Source: Prolixibacteraceae bacterium (GTDB taxonomy: Bacteria > Bacteroidota > Bacteroidia > Bacteroidales > Prolixibacteraceae). Taken from it: a DNA stretch of 64,000 nucleotides. The translations under genes and the position numbers were made by a program. The DNA lies in the NCBI GenBank assembly GCA_025210775.1, contig JAOARB010000020.1, positions 175,028 through 239,027 on the forward strand, written 5' to 3'. This document shows positions 18,005 through 26,938 of this stretch, in pieces; the stretch's first letter is position 1; each line of letters begins with the position of its first letter. The notes under the pieces are model-generated. The model worked only from the letters and a program-made list of their open reading frames with translations. It was not told where the DNA came from and did not search any database.

Positions 18005-18799
18005 TCATAAACTTCCTTTTTCCATCCTAGAAACAGTAAAAACATTGGGCTCTAGATTTGTATTATATTTTACATTTTTCAATGAAAGAACCGTTTTATG
18101 ATTGTTCTGAACATTAACCATCTCCATCTTATGAATAGTCCAAAATCCACTTATTTTCATTATTTCGGACATCTTTAATTCTCTATGTAGCTTGTCTAAC
18201 TTGTCATAATACTGAACTTTTATTGGGACCAAACAATCTTCTCTTATCCACGAAATTTTCTTCTTGTATATATCTCTCTTATCTTTTGATACAGATTCAA
18301 TAACCCAACACATAAAAGAACCTATTCTTTCTTCTTTAACAAGTCGATGTATATCTTCATCAATATTTCGACTTCCCATATCATCATAAGTAAAATCTGT
18401 TCCCATGAAATAGTTCTTTTTTGCTGAAGAGCCACTTATTCGTCGCGTTTTCTTCATTGCTGGCAGATAAAGCCACTTATCATCATCTTTACCTAATTCG
18501 TCATAATCCCATGTCAAAAAACTAGTTCCTTTGACATCCCCAGGATATTGAAAAAACATCATTGACTTTTTATCTTTCTTATCGATACCGACATCTATAG
18601 AATAGGATAGAACCTTTCGTTCTCGAACTCGTCCTCTCTTGTTTATCAAAGTCATTGTCATTTCAGATTGTCGACTATCACCATCAGGTCGATCTTTAAC
18701 TTTCTGCATAATATCTCGACCACTTAATTCTTGACAATAAATGGTCTCTGACATAAAGAAAGAGAACAAAGAGAAGAGTATTATCTTAAACAAATTCAT
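18005..18799 (-). CDS. Outer membrane lipoprotein-sorting protein (LolA-like fold)
   Basis: The protein belongs to the LolA-like outer membrane lipoprotein-sorting family. I place the start at the ATG at 18799, because it gives a clean signal peptide ([15 protein letters not shown]...YCQ). An upstream in-frame ATG at 18832 would add 11 residues in front of the signal. Hallmarks are [17 protein letters not shown], then [15 protein letters not shown], and the later W-x-RED-x-x-VP-x-x-x-QYYDK segment. Such periplasmic proteins partner with MMPL/RND permeases to move lipidic substrates to the outer membrane. The RND gene ends 38 nt upstream and the outer-membrane barrel gene starts 48 nt downstream, consistent with one transcript. 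Confidence 0.85.
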   Translation of the reverse strand: MNLFKIILFSLFSFFMSETIYCQELSGRDIMQKVKDRPDGDSRQSEMTMTLINKRGRVRERKVLSYSIDVGIDKKDKKSMMFFQYPGDVKGTSFLTWDYDELGKDDDKWLYLPAMKKTRRISGSSAKKNYFMGTDFTYDDMGSRNIDEDIHRLVKEERIGSFMCWVIESVSKDKRDIYKKKISWIREDCLVPIKVQYYDKLDKLHRELKMSEIMKISGFWTIHKMEMVNVQNNHKTVLSLKNVKYNTNLEPNVFTVSRMEKGSL

Positions 18800-18837
18800 A
18801 ACAAATATTTTTAATTGATATTTACAAAACAATAGAT

Positions 18838-21183
18838 CTAAATCTGTTTGCCGTAGATTTTAAACCATTTGAACAAAACTGGCGTTATAAAAAGATCCGA
18901 AATTAAAGCCGAAGTCATTCCAATTACTGCCAAGATGCCTAGATTAATAAATTGGTTCGCTGCAGATGTTGTATATACAATAAAATTTGAGGAGATCACT
19001 AAAGTCGTTAATACCAATGCAACCCCGACAGATTTAAACGTTTTTACAATCGTACGATCATAATGTCTGTCTTTATTAAACTCTAAATGACCATGATTTA
19101 TAAAATGAATTGTATCATCCACTGCCAATCCCAAAATCATTGGAATTATTGTTGCAGTCATCATATCTAGAGGTATTCCCATCCACCCCATCACTCCTCC
19201 AACAGTAATTGCAGGGGTAATATTCGGAATTAATCCAATAAGACCTATTCGGAAACTTCCAAACACTAACGACAACAAAATAAATATGATTATCATAGCC
19301 ATAGCAAAAGATTGAACTTGCCCTTTCACCACATATTGCATCATACGAGTAAATTGAGGTAAATTACCAACCACTGTCACTTTTGCATTAGGAAAGAGTT
19401 TATGAGCTCTATCTTCAATCTGTAATAGTTCTTTCTCTGCTTCTCCAGAATTATAGTTACTCAACTCAACCATTAATCGTAATCGTCGATAATCATAATC
19501 CATCCAATATTCAGATTCCGTACCTCCAGAATTTTCATATAATAATAACATTTGAGCAACTTGATTATCTTTATTGGGAATCTGATAATATTTCTGTTGG
19601 TTTTGACTTAAAGTTTGATTCAAATCTTTTACCACATTCAAAATTGAAGTTGTTCTCTTTGTTAGGGGTAAACTATCTGTAAATTGACTTATCTTTTCCA
19701 GTTTTAATAGATTGATGGACTTCTTTGCTGCCCCATCCTCTGAAAACTCTATTAATAGATCGTAAGCATATAAAGACCCTAGTTCTGATTCACTTATATG
19801 AAGAATATCTTTGATATATGGAACTTTCCGTCCCATTGTTTTCTCAATATCAAAAGCAGATTCAACTTTAAATGCACCAATACCCAATACAACCAAAAGA
19901 ATTGTTGATACAGAAATAATCCTTTTAGGATATTTAACGACCATTGATCCTAACATCTCTAAGTATCTTTCCAGTCCACTAACATGATGGTGAACACGCT
20001 CTTTAGAAGCTTTCTTGTTCCTACCAAAACTCAAAAGTGCAGGCATCAGTGTAATTACAATTAGGAAAGTGATCATCACACATCCAGCGGTAGCAAAACC
20101 TACAAAACGTAGAGGACGCATCGGAATAACAAGAAAAGTCAAAAGTGCTCCAGTCGTCGTTAATGCAGAGAAAAGAATTGGCCATCCCATCTCTCCAACA
20201 GCATCTACGACTGCTTTACGTCTTTCTCCATGAATACGGAATTCTCTTTTAAAAAAAGTAAAAACATGAATATTATATGCAATTGCTACAGCTAGAGACA
20301 ATAGTATTGGAATACTAATCATTCCACTATCGATAACATAACCAATGTAACCCAAAAATCCATAAACAATAATAATTGAACTCACAGAAGTTACCAATGG
20401 AATAACTAAACCTCTTAAAGACCTTGTTGTTAACAACAACACAATTATCGCCAAAAGAAGTGCTAACCCCATAATAGTACTAGCTTCTTTTCCATAAAAA
20501 ATTTGCTTTCGATAAGTTAGATATGGCATACCTGTAGCTTTAGGAGCAATAGGTTCATATTTTTTTTGAGACAATATTTTCTCAACCTCTCCTCCTGTTA
20601 ACATTTCAGGAGATATTTTCATCCCATCGGCACTTGTTTCCTCTTCTGGAAAATTGCGAAGCTTTAATAGTATCCAACTTTGTTTTCCATTCTTCGAAAC
20701 CAATCTTTCAGCAACTTTTGGTTTGCTTTCCACTTTAGCCTTAATATCATTTAATTCTTCTGATGTTGTTGGAATCTTTTCTGGAACAAGTTGATCAATA
20801 TACATTCCATCCTCTGTTCCAACCATAAATTCGATATCAGTCAAAGATGTTATCTTCTCAGCATAAGAAACACTATCCATCAATTCATTAGACAACTCCC
20901 GAATCAACTTCAATGATTGTGTAGAATATGTATTTTGCGACTCTGTCATTACAGCAACATAATTGTCGTTACCAAAAATGTCTTTAAATTGTTCTGATTT
21001 GACTAGAACAGGATCATCTTCGAGGAAAAAATTCTCCCAAGAAGATTCAATTTCAAGCTTCTTAATTCCATTTATAGACAATACTATTACAAGAACATAA
21101 GAGAACAAAATGGGCCAGCGATATTTAATTATATTCCGCCCTTGGTTTTCAAACCATCGATTAATTTTCTCTATTTTTATCAT
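18838..21183 (-). CDS. MMPL/RND-family exporter (COG1033 type)
   Basis: A 781-residue inner-membrane transporter with classic two-fold RND architecture. TM1 is at about residues 23-41, a periplasmic loop covers about 42-235, and a block of five helices covers about 236-390. TM7 is near 425, a second loop covers about 441-625, and the last five helices run to the end. The second block carries the RND signature [13 protein letters not shown]; the first carries [16 protein letters not shown] at the equivalent place, where the acidic pair is missing. Proton coupling may therefore rely on the second half only. The substrate is unknown; context with a LolA-like protein and a DUF1302 barrel suggests a lipid. 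A good promoter lies at 21318-21349. Confidence 0.9.
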   Translation of the reverse strand: MIKIEKINRWFENQGRNIIKYRWPILFSYVLVIVLSINGIKKLEIESSWENFFLEDDPVLVKSEQFKDIFGNDNYVAVMTESQNTYSTQSLKLIRELSNELMDSVSYAEKITSLTDIEFMVGTEDGMYIDQLVPEKIPTTSEELNDIKAKVESKPKVAERLVSKNGKQSWILLKLRNFPEEETSADGMKISPEMLTGGEVEKILSQKKYEPIAPKATGMPYLTYRKQIFYGKEASTIMGLALLLAIIVLLLTTRSLRGLVIPLVTSVSSIIIVYGFLGYIGYVIDSGMISIPILLSLAVAIAYNIHVFTFFKREFRIHGERRKAVVDAVGEMGWPILFSALTTTGALLTFLVIPMRPLRFVGFATAGCVMITFLIVITLMPALLSFGRNKKASKERVHHHVSGLERYLEMLGSMVVKYPKRIISVSTILLVVLGIGAFKVESAFDIEKTMGRKVPYIKDILHISESELGSLYAYDLLIEFSEDGAAKKSINLLKLEKISQFTDSLPLTKRTTSILNVVKDLNQTLSQNQQKYYQIPNKDNQVAQMLLLYENSGGTESEYWMDYDYRRLRLMVELSNYNSGEAEKELLQIEDRAHKLFPNAKVTVVGNLPQFTRMMQYVVKGQVQSFAMAMIIIFILLSLVFGSFRIGLIGLIPNITPAITVGGVMGWMGIPLDMMTATIIPMILGLAVDDTIHFINHGHLEFNKDRHYDRTIVKTFKSVGVALVLTTLVISSNFIVYTTSAANQFINLGILAVIGMTSALISDLFITPVLFKWFKIYGKQI

Positions 21184-21778
21184 TTGTATAATAATTGGTT
21201 TTCATTATATCCTACAAGCAATGATTTTTTGTTTTTAAACATATATGACCTTTATACAATCACATCTGAACAATGATCATCATTGAACCATAAAAGCATT
21301 AACCACTTACTTCAAAACAAAAATAGAACGCTGTTCATCTTTTAACAATCATCATTTCTTGGGAATTTTTTTACACAGCACAAAAACTCTACAATACTAA
21401 TAATCAACAAAATAGACTTCTACAACAGAATTAATGCAACTTCTCATCCCATCATTACCGAACATAGATTAAAACTGTTCTGTCGAGATATCTATAAAAA
21501 CATAATATAGAGCTGTGTGGATTAAATTGATAATCAAATCAAAAACATTAGTTCTGAATGTATTTTACATATACCAAGTAATATTGAATCAAACTAGATC
21601 ATAAATAAAGATTCATCACATTAATAATAAACGATTTCATTATAAGTTTCTCAACCATAATTTTTTAGTATCATCCCATTAAACGAACAAAAAAAATAAT
21701 ATATCACAATGAATATTTTTATGACAACATAAACATATATTTATATATTTTTACATAAAAACACATCATAATATTATC
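21184..21778. other. AT-rich intergenic region, 595 bp
   Basis: Apart from the minus-strand promoter at 21318-21349 I see no gene, no RNA structure of note and no convincing remnant of the neighbouring paralogue family. The last 100 bp before 21779 are extremely AT-rich and carry no TAnnTTTG element. Confidence 0.55.
21318..21349 (-). promoter_or_regulatory. Sigma-ABfr-type promoter of the RND cassette
   Basis: Minus strand: ATTG (21349-21346), 20-nt spacer, TATTTTTG (21325-21318). This leaves a leader of about 130 nt before the RND start at 21183. Confidence 0.55.
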
Positions 21779-22342
21779 ATGAGATCAATCACATTAAAAA
21801 CTATAATCATCATAATGGGGATGACAACCCATCTCAAAATATTTGGACAAACAGTGTCTAGAAATGAAAAAGGAGATATTACAATTCTTAAAGTCAGAAG
21901 ACGAAGTTTAAAGGTAAATTACCAAAATAAGATCATTAAGATTCCAAGAGACAAAATCTCCAATAACAATCAAATCGACAGTACCTATCTAGTACAGTAT
22001 TGTAGAGAATTTATGCATGGACAGAAAGATGCACGAACCTATGATGAAACAGGATTTGGAGCTAACCTCGCAGGATTTGCAACCCCTGGAGTATGCAACC
22101 TCTTCTCTTTTATTTTTTCATCTCCAAAACCCAAAAACAATAAGACTTTAAATAGATGGACCACCTACCCTAACGAAGTAAATAGCTTTGCCTATAAGAA
22201 AGGATACAAAAAAGCCTACCGTAGAAATATTCAAAACTCACAATTAGAAGGAACTACTATTTTAGGAATTGGTGTAGGTTCCATTGTTTTACTTTGTCTC
22301 TTCTTACAAAACAAAGATAAGGAAACAACTATAAACCTGTGA
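21779..22342 (+). CDS. Small membrane/secreted protein of unknown function, paralogue 2
   Basis: The 187-residue protein is the second intact member of the family seen at 15826-16380. It has an N-terminal hydrophobic segment (ITLKTIIIIMGMTTHLKIFG, probably a signal peptide ending before QTVS). A short strand-rich part follows (ILKVRRRSLKVNY...IKIPRDKIS). The core has YCREFMHGQKDARTYD, TGFGANLAGFATPGV and FAYKKGYKKAYRRNIQ, and a C-terminal hydrophobic helix (about 160-177) is followed by a charged tail. No catalytic motif is apparent. The core glycine-rich stretch could be a membrane-inserting hairpin (inference). It stands alone between two long non-coding intervals. The decayed copy at 16389-16620 is closer to this gene than to paralogue 1. 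Confidence 0.75.
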   Translation: MRSITLKTIIIIMGMTTHLKIFGQTVSRNEKGDITILKVRRRSLKVNYQNKIIKIPRDKISNNNQIDSTYLVQYCREFMHGQKDARTYDETGFGANLAGFATPGVCNLFSFIFSSPKPKNNKTLNRWTTYPNEVNSFAYKKGYKKAYRRNIQNSQLEGTTILGIGVGSIVLLCLFLQNKDKETTINL

Positions 22343-22818
22343 ATCAAATCCTTAAAACACAAATAAAGTAAAAAACATAAAAGATAAATATCGACTCATA
22401 AGTTATCCCCGAGAAGATGAAACCAAAGTCATATCCTCCTCTTTTCAAATTAGCTTTACTATGCAGAGGTATAAAGGAGTGTAAATTAAACTCCTAAATA
22501 CCAACTACCAAATAATAGTTATTCTCACTATAAATTAATTATATAACCATCACAACTTCACATCAAATTCACATCAACTTCATATCATGTTCACTTATAC
22601 TTTATGTCAAGTTTACTTTAGAATGAAGTTGATATGAAGTTAATATAAAAATGAAGCAACCGAGCATTGGGGCTCAAATGGTCTTAAGATAAGAATGACT
22701 ACTATTTGATAGTTCTTTTCTAAGCTTTTAAGCTACATGGCTATCCTTTTTAAGATCTCGTTTTACAAAAATCAATGCATATCCAAGTAAGATGGAGTGA
22801 TATGATATCTATACAGAT
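22343..22818. other. Intergenic region with inverted and direct short repeats
   Basis: This 476-bp stretch has no gene that I can support. It holds a small hairpin (AGGAGT 22475 / ACTCCT 22490), a run of TTCACATCAA-like direct repeats near 22557-22600, and an inverted pair AACTTCATATCA (22576-22587) / TGATATGAAGTT (22630-22641). Confidence 0.55.
22576..22641. repeat. Imperfect long hairpin / inverted repeat
   Basis: A perfect 12-bp inverted repeat, AACTTCATATCA and TGATATGAAGTT, is separated by 42 nt. Related ACTTCA/TTCACATCA words lie around it. Its function is unknown. Confidence 0.5.
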
Positions 22819-24129
22819 CTACTGTGGTTCTTTGACCGTAAGAGTAAAGATAAAAATGAACGTTGCAGCACAAGAAAGAATGGTTGCCATAAGATGGTAA
22901 GATCCAGTAAATGATTTCGTTATACTAAACATAAACGGAGAAATGGCACTTAAGAAAATAATCAAAGACATATTACGACCAGCGATCGCTCCTAAATGTT
23001 TCTTCCCAAAATAGCGAGGATAAGCCACAGCAAGTAATACACCAAACAATCCTCCGATGGTACCATATCCAAGGGTTAAAAGATAAAAAGACCACATATG
23101 CTCTAAAAATCCCAAGCCAATGCCACATAGTGCACCGCCAACAGTTGCCAATAAAACAAGGTATTTTATTTTTATATGATCACTTATCACACTACCTCCA
23201 AATGAAAGCATCGTTGATAGTATTGCAGAATATATAAATACTCCTTTTCCGATACTCCAAGGAATAGAAGCATCTCTAAAAATTGAAAAGATATGAAAAG
23301 TAAAACCTGTCACAAAGAACCCGAAAAAAGCTGTCACCATGGTTACGGACCAGAAAGCTCTTGTCTTGATCGCCTCACTGTAGCTAAAGTCTCTAATAGT
23401 TTTTGGTTCAATTTTTTTGTCATTATTTACCTCTATTTTCTCACCATCAGGCAATAGCCCAAAATCCTCAGGTTTTTCTTCATATGTTCCTAGGAAAATA
23501 AAACTGGATAGCAATAAAACAACGGCAAGTATTTCATATGCTCCATCCCAGTTATAACGAAGAACCAAAAGGGCAAGTCCAACAGTAGCCATAGCAAAAA
23601 CGGCATTAGCCACCATACTACTAATTCCGTTAGCTAGACCTCTTTTCTTAAAGAACCATTTCATCAGCATATTCCTTGCCACCATACTCATGATTCCTTG
23701 ACCGTTAAGACGAGCTAAGAAAAAGAGAAAAGAGAGCAGAATAAGAATCCATATTTTAAGTGAAGTAAGGTGACACGTAATAGCTACGAGACCTCTGGCC
23801 ATGGGCAAGATCTTGGCCATTCCTAACATCGTGATAGCCATAATAAAGGTGGCACCAAACATTACTATTTTGGCCCCATATTTATCATACCACACTCCTG
23901 CTTTCTTTAGTAATAGAGCCGAGCATAATGTTCCAATCATATAAGCAAAACTTAATTCATTACGAGTAAGATCAAGAGCTTGCAACAAAGAATCAGTAAA
24001 TGCCGATACCGCCATGGTTTGTCCTGGGATACTCACAAAAAGACCAATCGTAGCCATAAAAGCGATAAACCATCCATAGAAGAAAGGCCATTTTGAAGGA
24101 TTGGAGAAACGAAAATTACGCAGTTGCAT
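22819..24129 (-). CDS. Major facilitator superfamily transporter
   Basis: A 436-residue inner-membrane protein with about 12 predicted helices. The loop between helices 2 and 3 carries an MFS motif-A-like GVWYDKYGAKIVMFG (usual form G-x-x-x-D-R-x-G-x-R). A long central loop (EEKPEDFGLLPDGEKIEVNN...) between the halves is typical; the phrase EDFGLLPDG occurs in the monocarboxylate/oxalate-formate (OFA/MCP) type of MFS carriers, so an organic acid substrate is possible. Nothing in the window identifies the substrate. The gene lies directly downstream of prfC on the same strand but is separated by a terminator in which its own promoter is embedded (24153-24183). Confidence 0.88.
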   Translation of the reverse strand: MQLRNFRFSNPSKWPFFYGWFIAFMATIGLFVSIPGQTMAVSAFTDSLLQALDLTRNELSFAYMIGTLCSALLLKKAGVWYDKYGAKIVMFGATFIMAITMLGMAKILPMARGLVAITCHLTSLKIWILILLSFLFFLARLNGQGIMSMVARNMLMKWFFKKRGLANGISSMVANAVFAMATVGLALLVLRYNWDGAYEILAVVLLLSSFIFLGTYEEKPEDFGLLPDGEKIEVNNDKKIEPKTIRDFSYSEAIKTRAFWSVTMVTAFFGFFVTGFTFHIFSIFRDASIPWSIGKGVFIYSAILSTMLSFGGSVISDHIKIKYLVLLATVGGALCGIGLGFLEHMWSFYLLTLGYGTIGGLFGVLLAVAYPRYFGKKHLGAIAGRNMSLIIFLSAISPFMFSITKSFTGSYHLMATILSCAATFIFIFTLTVKEPQ

Positions 24130-24140
24130 AGGTTATATGA

Positions 24141-24191
24141 TTTATATAAAAACAAAACTACCCACAAGATATCATATATCAAATGGGTAGT
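24141..24191 (-). terminator. Terminator after prfC
   Basis: On the minus strand an ACTACCCA / TGGGTAGT stem (24191-24184 with 24164-24157) is followed by TTTTGTTTTTA, a standard Rho-independent terminator for prfC, which stops at 24220. Confidence 0.8.
24153..24183 (-). promoter_or_regulatory. Sigma-ABfr-type promoter of the MFS gene, overlapping the prfC terminator
   Basis: Minus strand: TTTG (24183-24180), exactly 19 nt, TAGTTTTG (24160-24153). The -7 element uses the end of the terminator stem plus its T-tract, and -33 sits in the loop. The implied start is about 17 nt before the ATG at 24129. Confidence 0.65.
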
Positions 24192-24219
24192 CTAAAAAAA
24201 GAGTTTATTCTAATATAGA

Positions 24220-25794
24220 TTAGAACTCAGATGTAAAATGGAAACGAATGTCTTTGAAATCCGTTTGGGCCATTTGAAGAAGGAAGCTAGAATCAGCCAT
24301 AAAGACATCACGTCCTTGCTTATCTACTGCCATCTTCTGGTACTTACGTTTCTTAAAATCGTCAAGTACAGCTTGATCATCTGATTCAATCCAACAAGCT
24401 TTATACATTGGAAGAGGTTCGAAACGACATTTTGCACCATATTCATGTTGCAAACGGTATTCGATAACTTCAAACTGAAGTTGACCTACACAACCAATAA
24501 TCTTACGACCATTAAATTGATTAGTAAACAACTGAGCAACTCCTTCTTCCATCAATTGGTCTACTCCTTTAGCCAACTGTTTAGATTTCATAGGATCGGC
24601 ATTCTCGATATACCTAAACATCTCTGGAGAAAACGATGGCATTCCTTTGTAATGAAGCTTCTCTCCTTCTGTTAATGTATCTCCAATAACGAAGTTTCCA
24701 GTATCTGGAATACCAATGATATCCCCAGGATATGCTTCCTCAATGGTCTCCTTTTTAGAAGCCATAAATGCTGTTGGAGAAGAGAACTTAAGATTCTTAC
24801 CCAAACGCATATGACGGTAGTTTTTGTTTCTCTCAAACTTACCACTACAAATCTTAACGAAAGCGATACGGCTACGGTGATTTGGATCGATATTGGCATG
24901 AATCTTAAATACAAAACCTGTAAATTTAGATTCACTAGCTAATACTTCTCTCTCTTCCGCATCTTTCTTTGTTGGATGTGGAGCAATACGTACGAAAGAG
25001 TCCAAAAGCTCTTGTACACCAAAATTGTAAAGAGCACTACCAAAGAATACAGGAGCGATCTCCCCCGCAAGATAATCGTCATGATTAAACTCTGGGAAAA
25101 CCCCATCAATTAGTTCCACCTCTTCTCTAAGCATATCGGCATCGTCGCCAATAACCTCATCTAATTTTGAAGAAGAAAGGTCGTCAATTTCAACGGCATC
25201 TTCAATCTCTGTGATACTAGGATTAAAAAGACGAAGGCTAGAATCAAAGATGTTATATACCCCTTTAAAGTCAGCACCCGAATTGATAGGCCAACTTAAA
25301 GGACGTGTTTTGATCTTTAATTGATCTTCGATCTCATCAAGTAGGTCAAACATATCTCCAGTTGGACGGTCCATCTTGTTGATGTAAACCATCACTGGTG
25401 TCTTTCTCATACGACACACCTTCATCAACTTTTCAGTTTGAGGCTCAACCCCTTTAGCGGCATCAATAACGATGATCACACTATCCACTGCAGTCAATGT
25501 ACGGAAAGTATCTTCTTGGAAATCTTGGTGACCAGGAGTATCTAGAATATTTACCTTATATCCTTGATATTCGAATCCCATTACAGAAGTAGCAACAGAG
25601 ATACCTCTCTGACGCTCAATCTCCATGAAATCGGAAGCAGCCCCCTGCTTAATTTTATTATTTTTTACAGCACCTGCAACTCTAATCGCTCCACCAAAAA
25701 GCAAAAGCTTTTCGGTCAATGTTGTCTTACCAGCATCGGGGTGACTGACAATAGCAAAGGTGCGCCTTCTATTAATCTCTTCTTGTAAACCCAT
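24220..25794 (-). CDS. prfC: Peptide chain release factor 3 (RF3)
   Basis: A translational GTPase that recycles RF1/RF2 from the ribosome after termination. The 524 residues show G1 SHPDAGKTT, the RF3-specific AGAVK and [12 protein letters not shown] switch regions, G3 DTPGHQDF and G4 NKMDR. The later EF-G-like domains are present, with the C-terminal segment [20 protein letters not shown] that is characteristic of RF3. Length is normal for the family. It has its own promoter (25818-25848) and terminator (24157-24191), so it is probably monocistronic. Confidence 0.97.
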   Translation of the reverse strand: MGLQEEINRRRTFAIVSHPDAGKTTLTEKLLLFGGAIRVAGAVKNNKIKQGAASDFMEIERQRGISVATSVMGFEYQGYKVNILDTPGHQDFQEDTFRTLTAVDSVIIVIDAAKGVEPQTEKLMKVCRMRKTPVMVYINKMDRPTGDMFDLLDEIEDQLKIKTRPLSWPINSGADFKGVYNIFDSSLRLFNPSITEIEDAVEIDDLSSSKLDEVIGDDADMLREEVELIDGVFPEFNHDDYLAGEIAPVFFGSALYNFGVQELLDSFVRIAPHPTKKDAEEREVLASESKFTGFVFKIHANIDPNHRSRIAFVKICSGKFERNKNYRHMRLGKNLKFSSPTAFMASKKETIEEAYPGDIIGIPDTGNFVIGDTLTEGEKLHYKGMPSFSPEMFRYIENADPMKSKQLAKGVDQLMEEGVAQLFTNQFNGRKIIGCVGQLQFEVIEYRLQHEYGAKCRFEPLPMYKACWIESDDQAVLDDFKKRKYQKMAVDKQGRDVFMADSSFLLQMAQTDFKDIRFHFTSEF

Positions 25795-25817
25795 TTAGTA
25801 CAATCTTAATTTGGGGG

Positions 25818-25848
25818 CAAAAATACAAAATTGATTTAGCTATTGAAA
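25818..25848 (-). promoter_or_regulatory. Sigma-ABfr-type promoter of prfC
   Basis: Minus strand: TTTC (25848-25845, one change from TTTG), 19-nt spacer, TATTTTTG (25825-25818). The start codon is at 25794. Confidence 0.6.
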
Positions 25849-26108
25849 TATAATCTTTTATAAGAGAAAGATATCCGCATTTTTTTTCAACGAATCCATT
25901 TAATAATGAAGTAATATCATAGATTAATATTTATTCTAAATAAAAATTAAAAAGTCAGAAGCAAATCATTGACAAAAGTCAGAACAATACGCCACCTAAA
26001 TCCTTATATTTAATACATTACAGTCACTAATTCAGATCCCCAAATATTTACACTGTAGTTATGGTTGTTACCATTTTAAGAAGCTTCTGAATTTTAAAAA
26101 ATGATTAT
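25849..26108 (+). other. Leader/promoter region of the hydrogenase operon
   Basis: A long operon must start here, yet I find no full TTTG/TAnnTTTG promoter on the plus strand. Closest are TATATTTA (26005-26012) and TATGGTTG (26060-26067), each one base off the -7 consensus and without a spaced -33 element. A weakly activated or alternative-sigma promoter is possible. Confidence 0.35.
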
Positions 26109-26504
26109 ATGCAGAAAAATGATTCAACACATATCGGTCCAATGGAGACATTGAGCATCCATTCATTTTCTGTAGAAGAACTAGCAGAAGGGATCGGACG
26201 TGTTCTCATCCCTGGAGTTAGTGATCATTATTTTTCATATGGATTTTGCAGTGACTTAATGAGTGATTTATTGACCATAGACACCCCAGAGACAGTATTG
26301 ATAACGGGCTTAATCACCGCACAAACGATAAGAACTGCTCATATTGCAGAGATTCATTGTGTGATATTTGTTCGAAACAAACAGATTCCTTCAAACATAT
26401 TACATATTGCCAAAGAGTTGAATATTTCCATTATTCACTCACCTAATACCATGTTTCATGTTTGTGGCATATTATTTAGCAAAGGTTTACAATCCATTTA
26501 TTAA
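26109..26504 (+). CDS. DRTGG-domain protein, first of hydrogenase operon
   Basis: The 131-residue protein has the layout of DRTGG domains, which occur in HPr-kinase N termini, phosphotransacetylases and CBS proteins. Visible are an LIPG-like strand, a YGFCSDLMSDLLTID segment equivalent to the DLLSxVM part, then VLITGLITAQTIRTAHIAEIHCVIF, and a final IAKELNISIIHSPNTMFHV equivalent to the AxxxxIPLLxS...xFE end. DRTGG proteins in hydrogenase operons are annotated in databases as HPr-serine-kinase-like, but no kinase domain is present here. It is a divergent paralogue of the gene at 28244-28588. The 14-nt gap to the next gene and shared orientation place it in the operon. Role unknown, perhaps sensing or protein interaction (inference). 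Confidence 0.72.
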   Translation: MQKNDSTHIGPMETLSIHSFSVEELAEGIGRVLIPGVSDHYFSYGFCSDLMSDLLTIDTPETVLITGLITAQTIRTAHIAEIHCVIFVRNKQIPSNILHIAKELNISIIHSPNTMFHVCGILFSKGLQSIY

Positions 26505-26518
26505 CCTAACATGTCATT

Positions 26519-26938
26519 ATGAAATATCAGTTTGAAATAAAAGGAGGAGACTTTTCACATGCAGGATTCGTATCTATCGAGATCAAAAAGATTATGCAAA
26601 AGCTTCATCTTCCTCCCAATTTCATACGGAAGGTATCTATTGCAAACTATGAGGCAGAAGTAAACATTATTGCCCATGCCTATGAAGGGGACGTGAGTTT
26701 AGAGATCAATACTGAATATATAAAAGCAACATTTAGTGATCGAGGTCCAGGAATAGCATCTATCGCTGACGCTATGAAAAAAGGTTTTTCCACTGCATCA
26801 GATAAAGTTAGAGAGATGGGATTTGGTGCTGGAATGGGACTTCCAAACATGAAGAAGAACAGCGACAGAATGGAAATTCAAAGTAAGCTGAATGAAGGTA
26901 CTATCGTGACATTATGTTACGATATACCAATGGGTTAA
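26519..26938 (+). CDS. GHKL ATPase, anti-sigma-factor/serine-kinase-like (RsbW type)
   Basis: The 139-residue single-domain protein carries the ATP-binding boxes of the RsbW/SpoIIAB branch of GHKL ATPases: an N-box region NYEAEVNIIAHAYEG (about residues 41-55), G1 SDRGPGIAS (about 79-87) and G2 GFGAGMGLPNMKK (about 101-113), then a last-strand TIVTLCYDI. In RsbW proteins this fold phosphorylates an anti-anti-sigma partner; no such STAS partner is encoded here, so the target is unknown. A protein of this type sits at the same place in hydrogenase operons of other fermenters (recalled, not searched). It overlaps the next ORF by 25 nt if that gene starts at its first ATG. Confidence 0.82.
   Translation: MKYQFEIKGGDFSHAGFVSIEIKKIMQKLHLPPNFIRKVSIANYEAEVNIIAHAYEGDVSLEINTEYIKATFSDRGPGIASIADAMKKGFSTASDKVREMGFGAGMGLPNMKKNSDRMEIQSKLNEGTIVTLCYDIPMG

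Noticed and set aside
21184..21778. Another decayed copy of the unknown paralogue family
   Set aside because: I compared it by eye with the conserved blocks (GGAGCTAAC, GTATGCAAC, AAATAGCTTTGCC) and found no collinear match.
26060..26090. Possible Rex redox-regulator site before the hydrogenase operon (TTGTTACC...TTTTAAGAAG)
   Set aside because: Only one half-site resembles TTGTTA; the second half does not match, so the similarity is not enough for a call.
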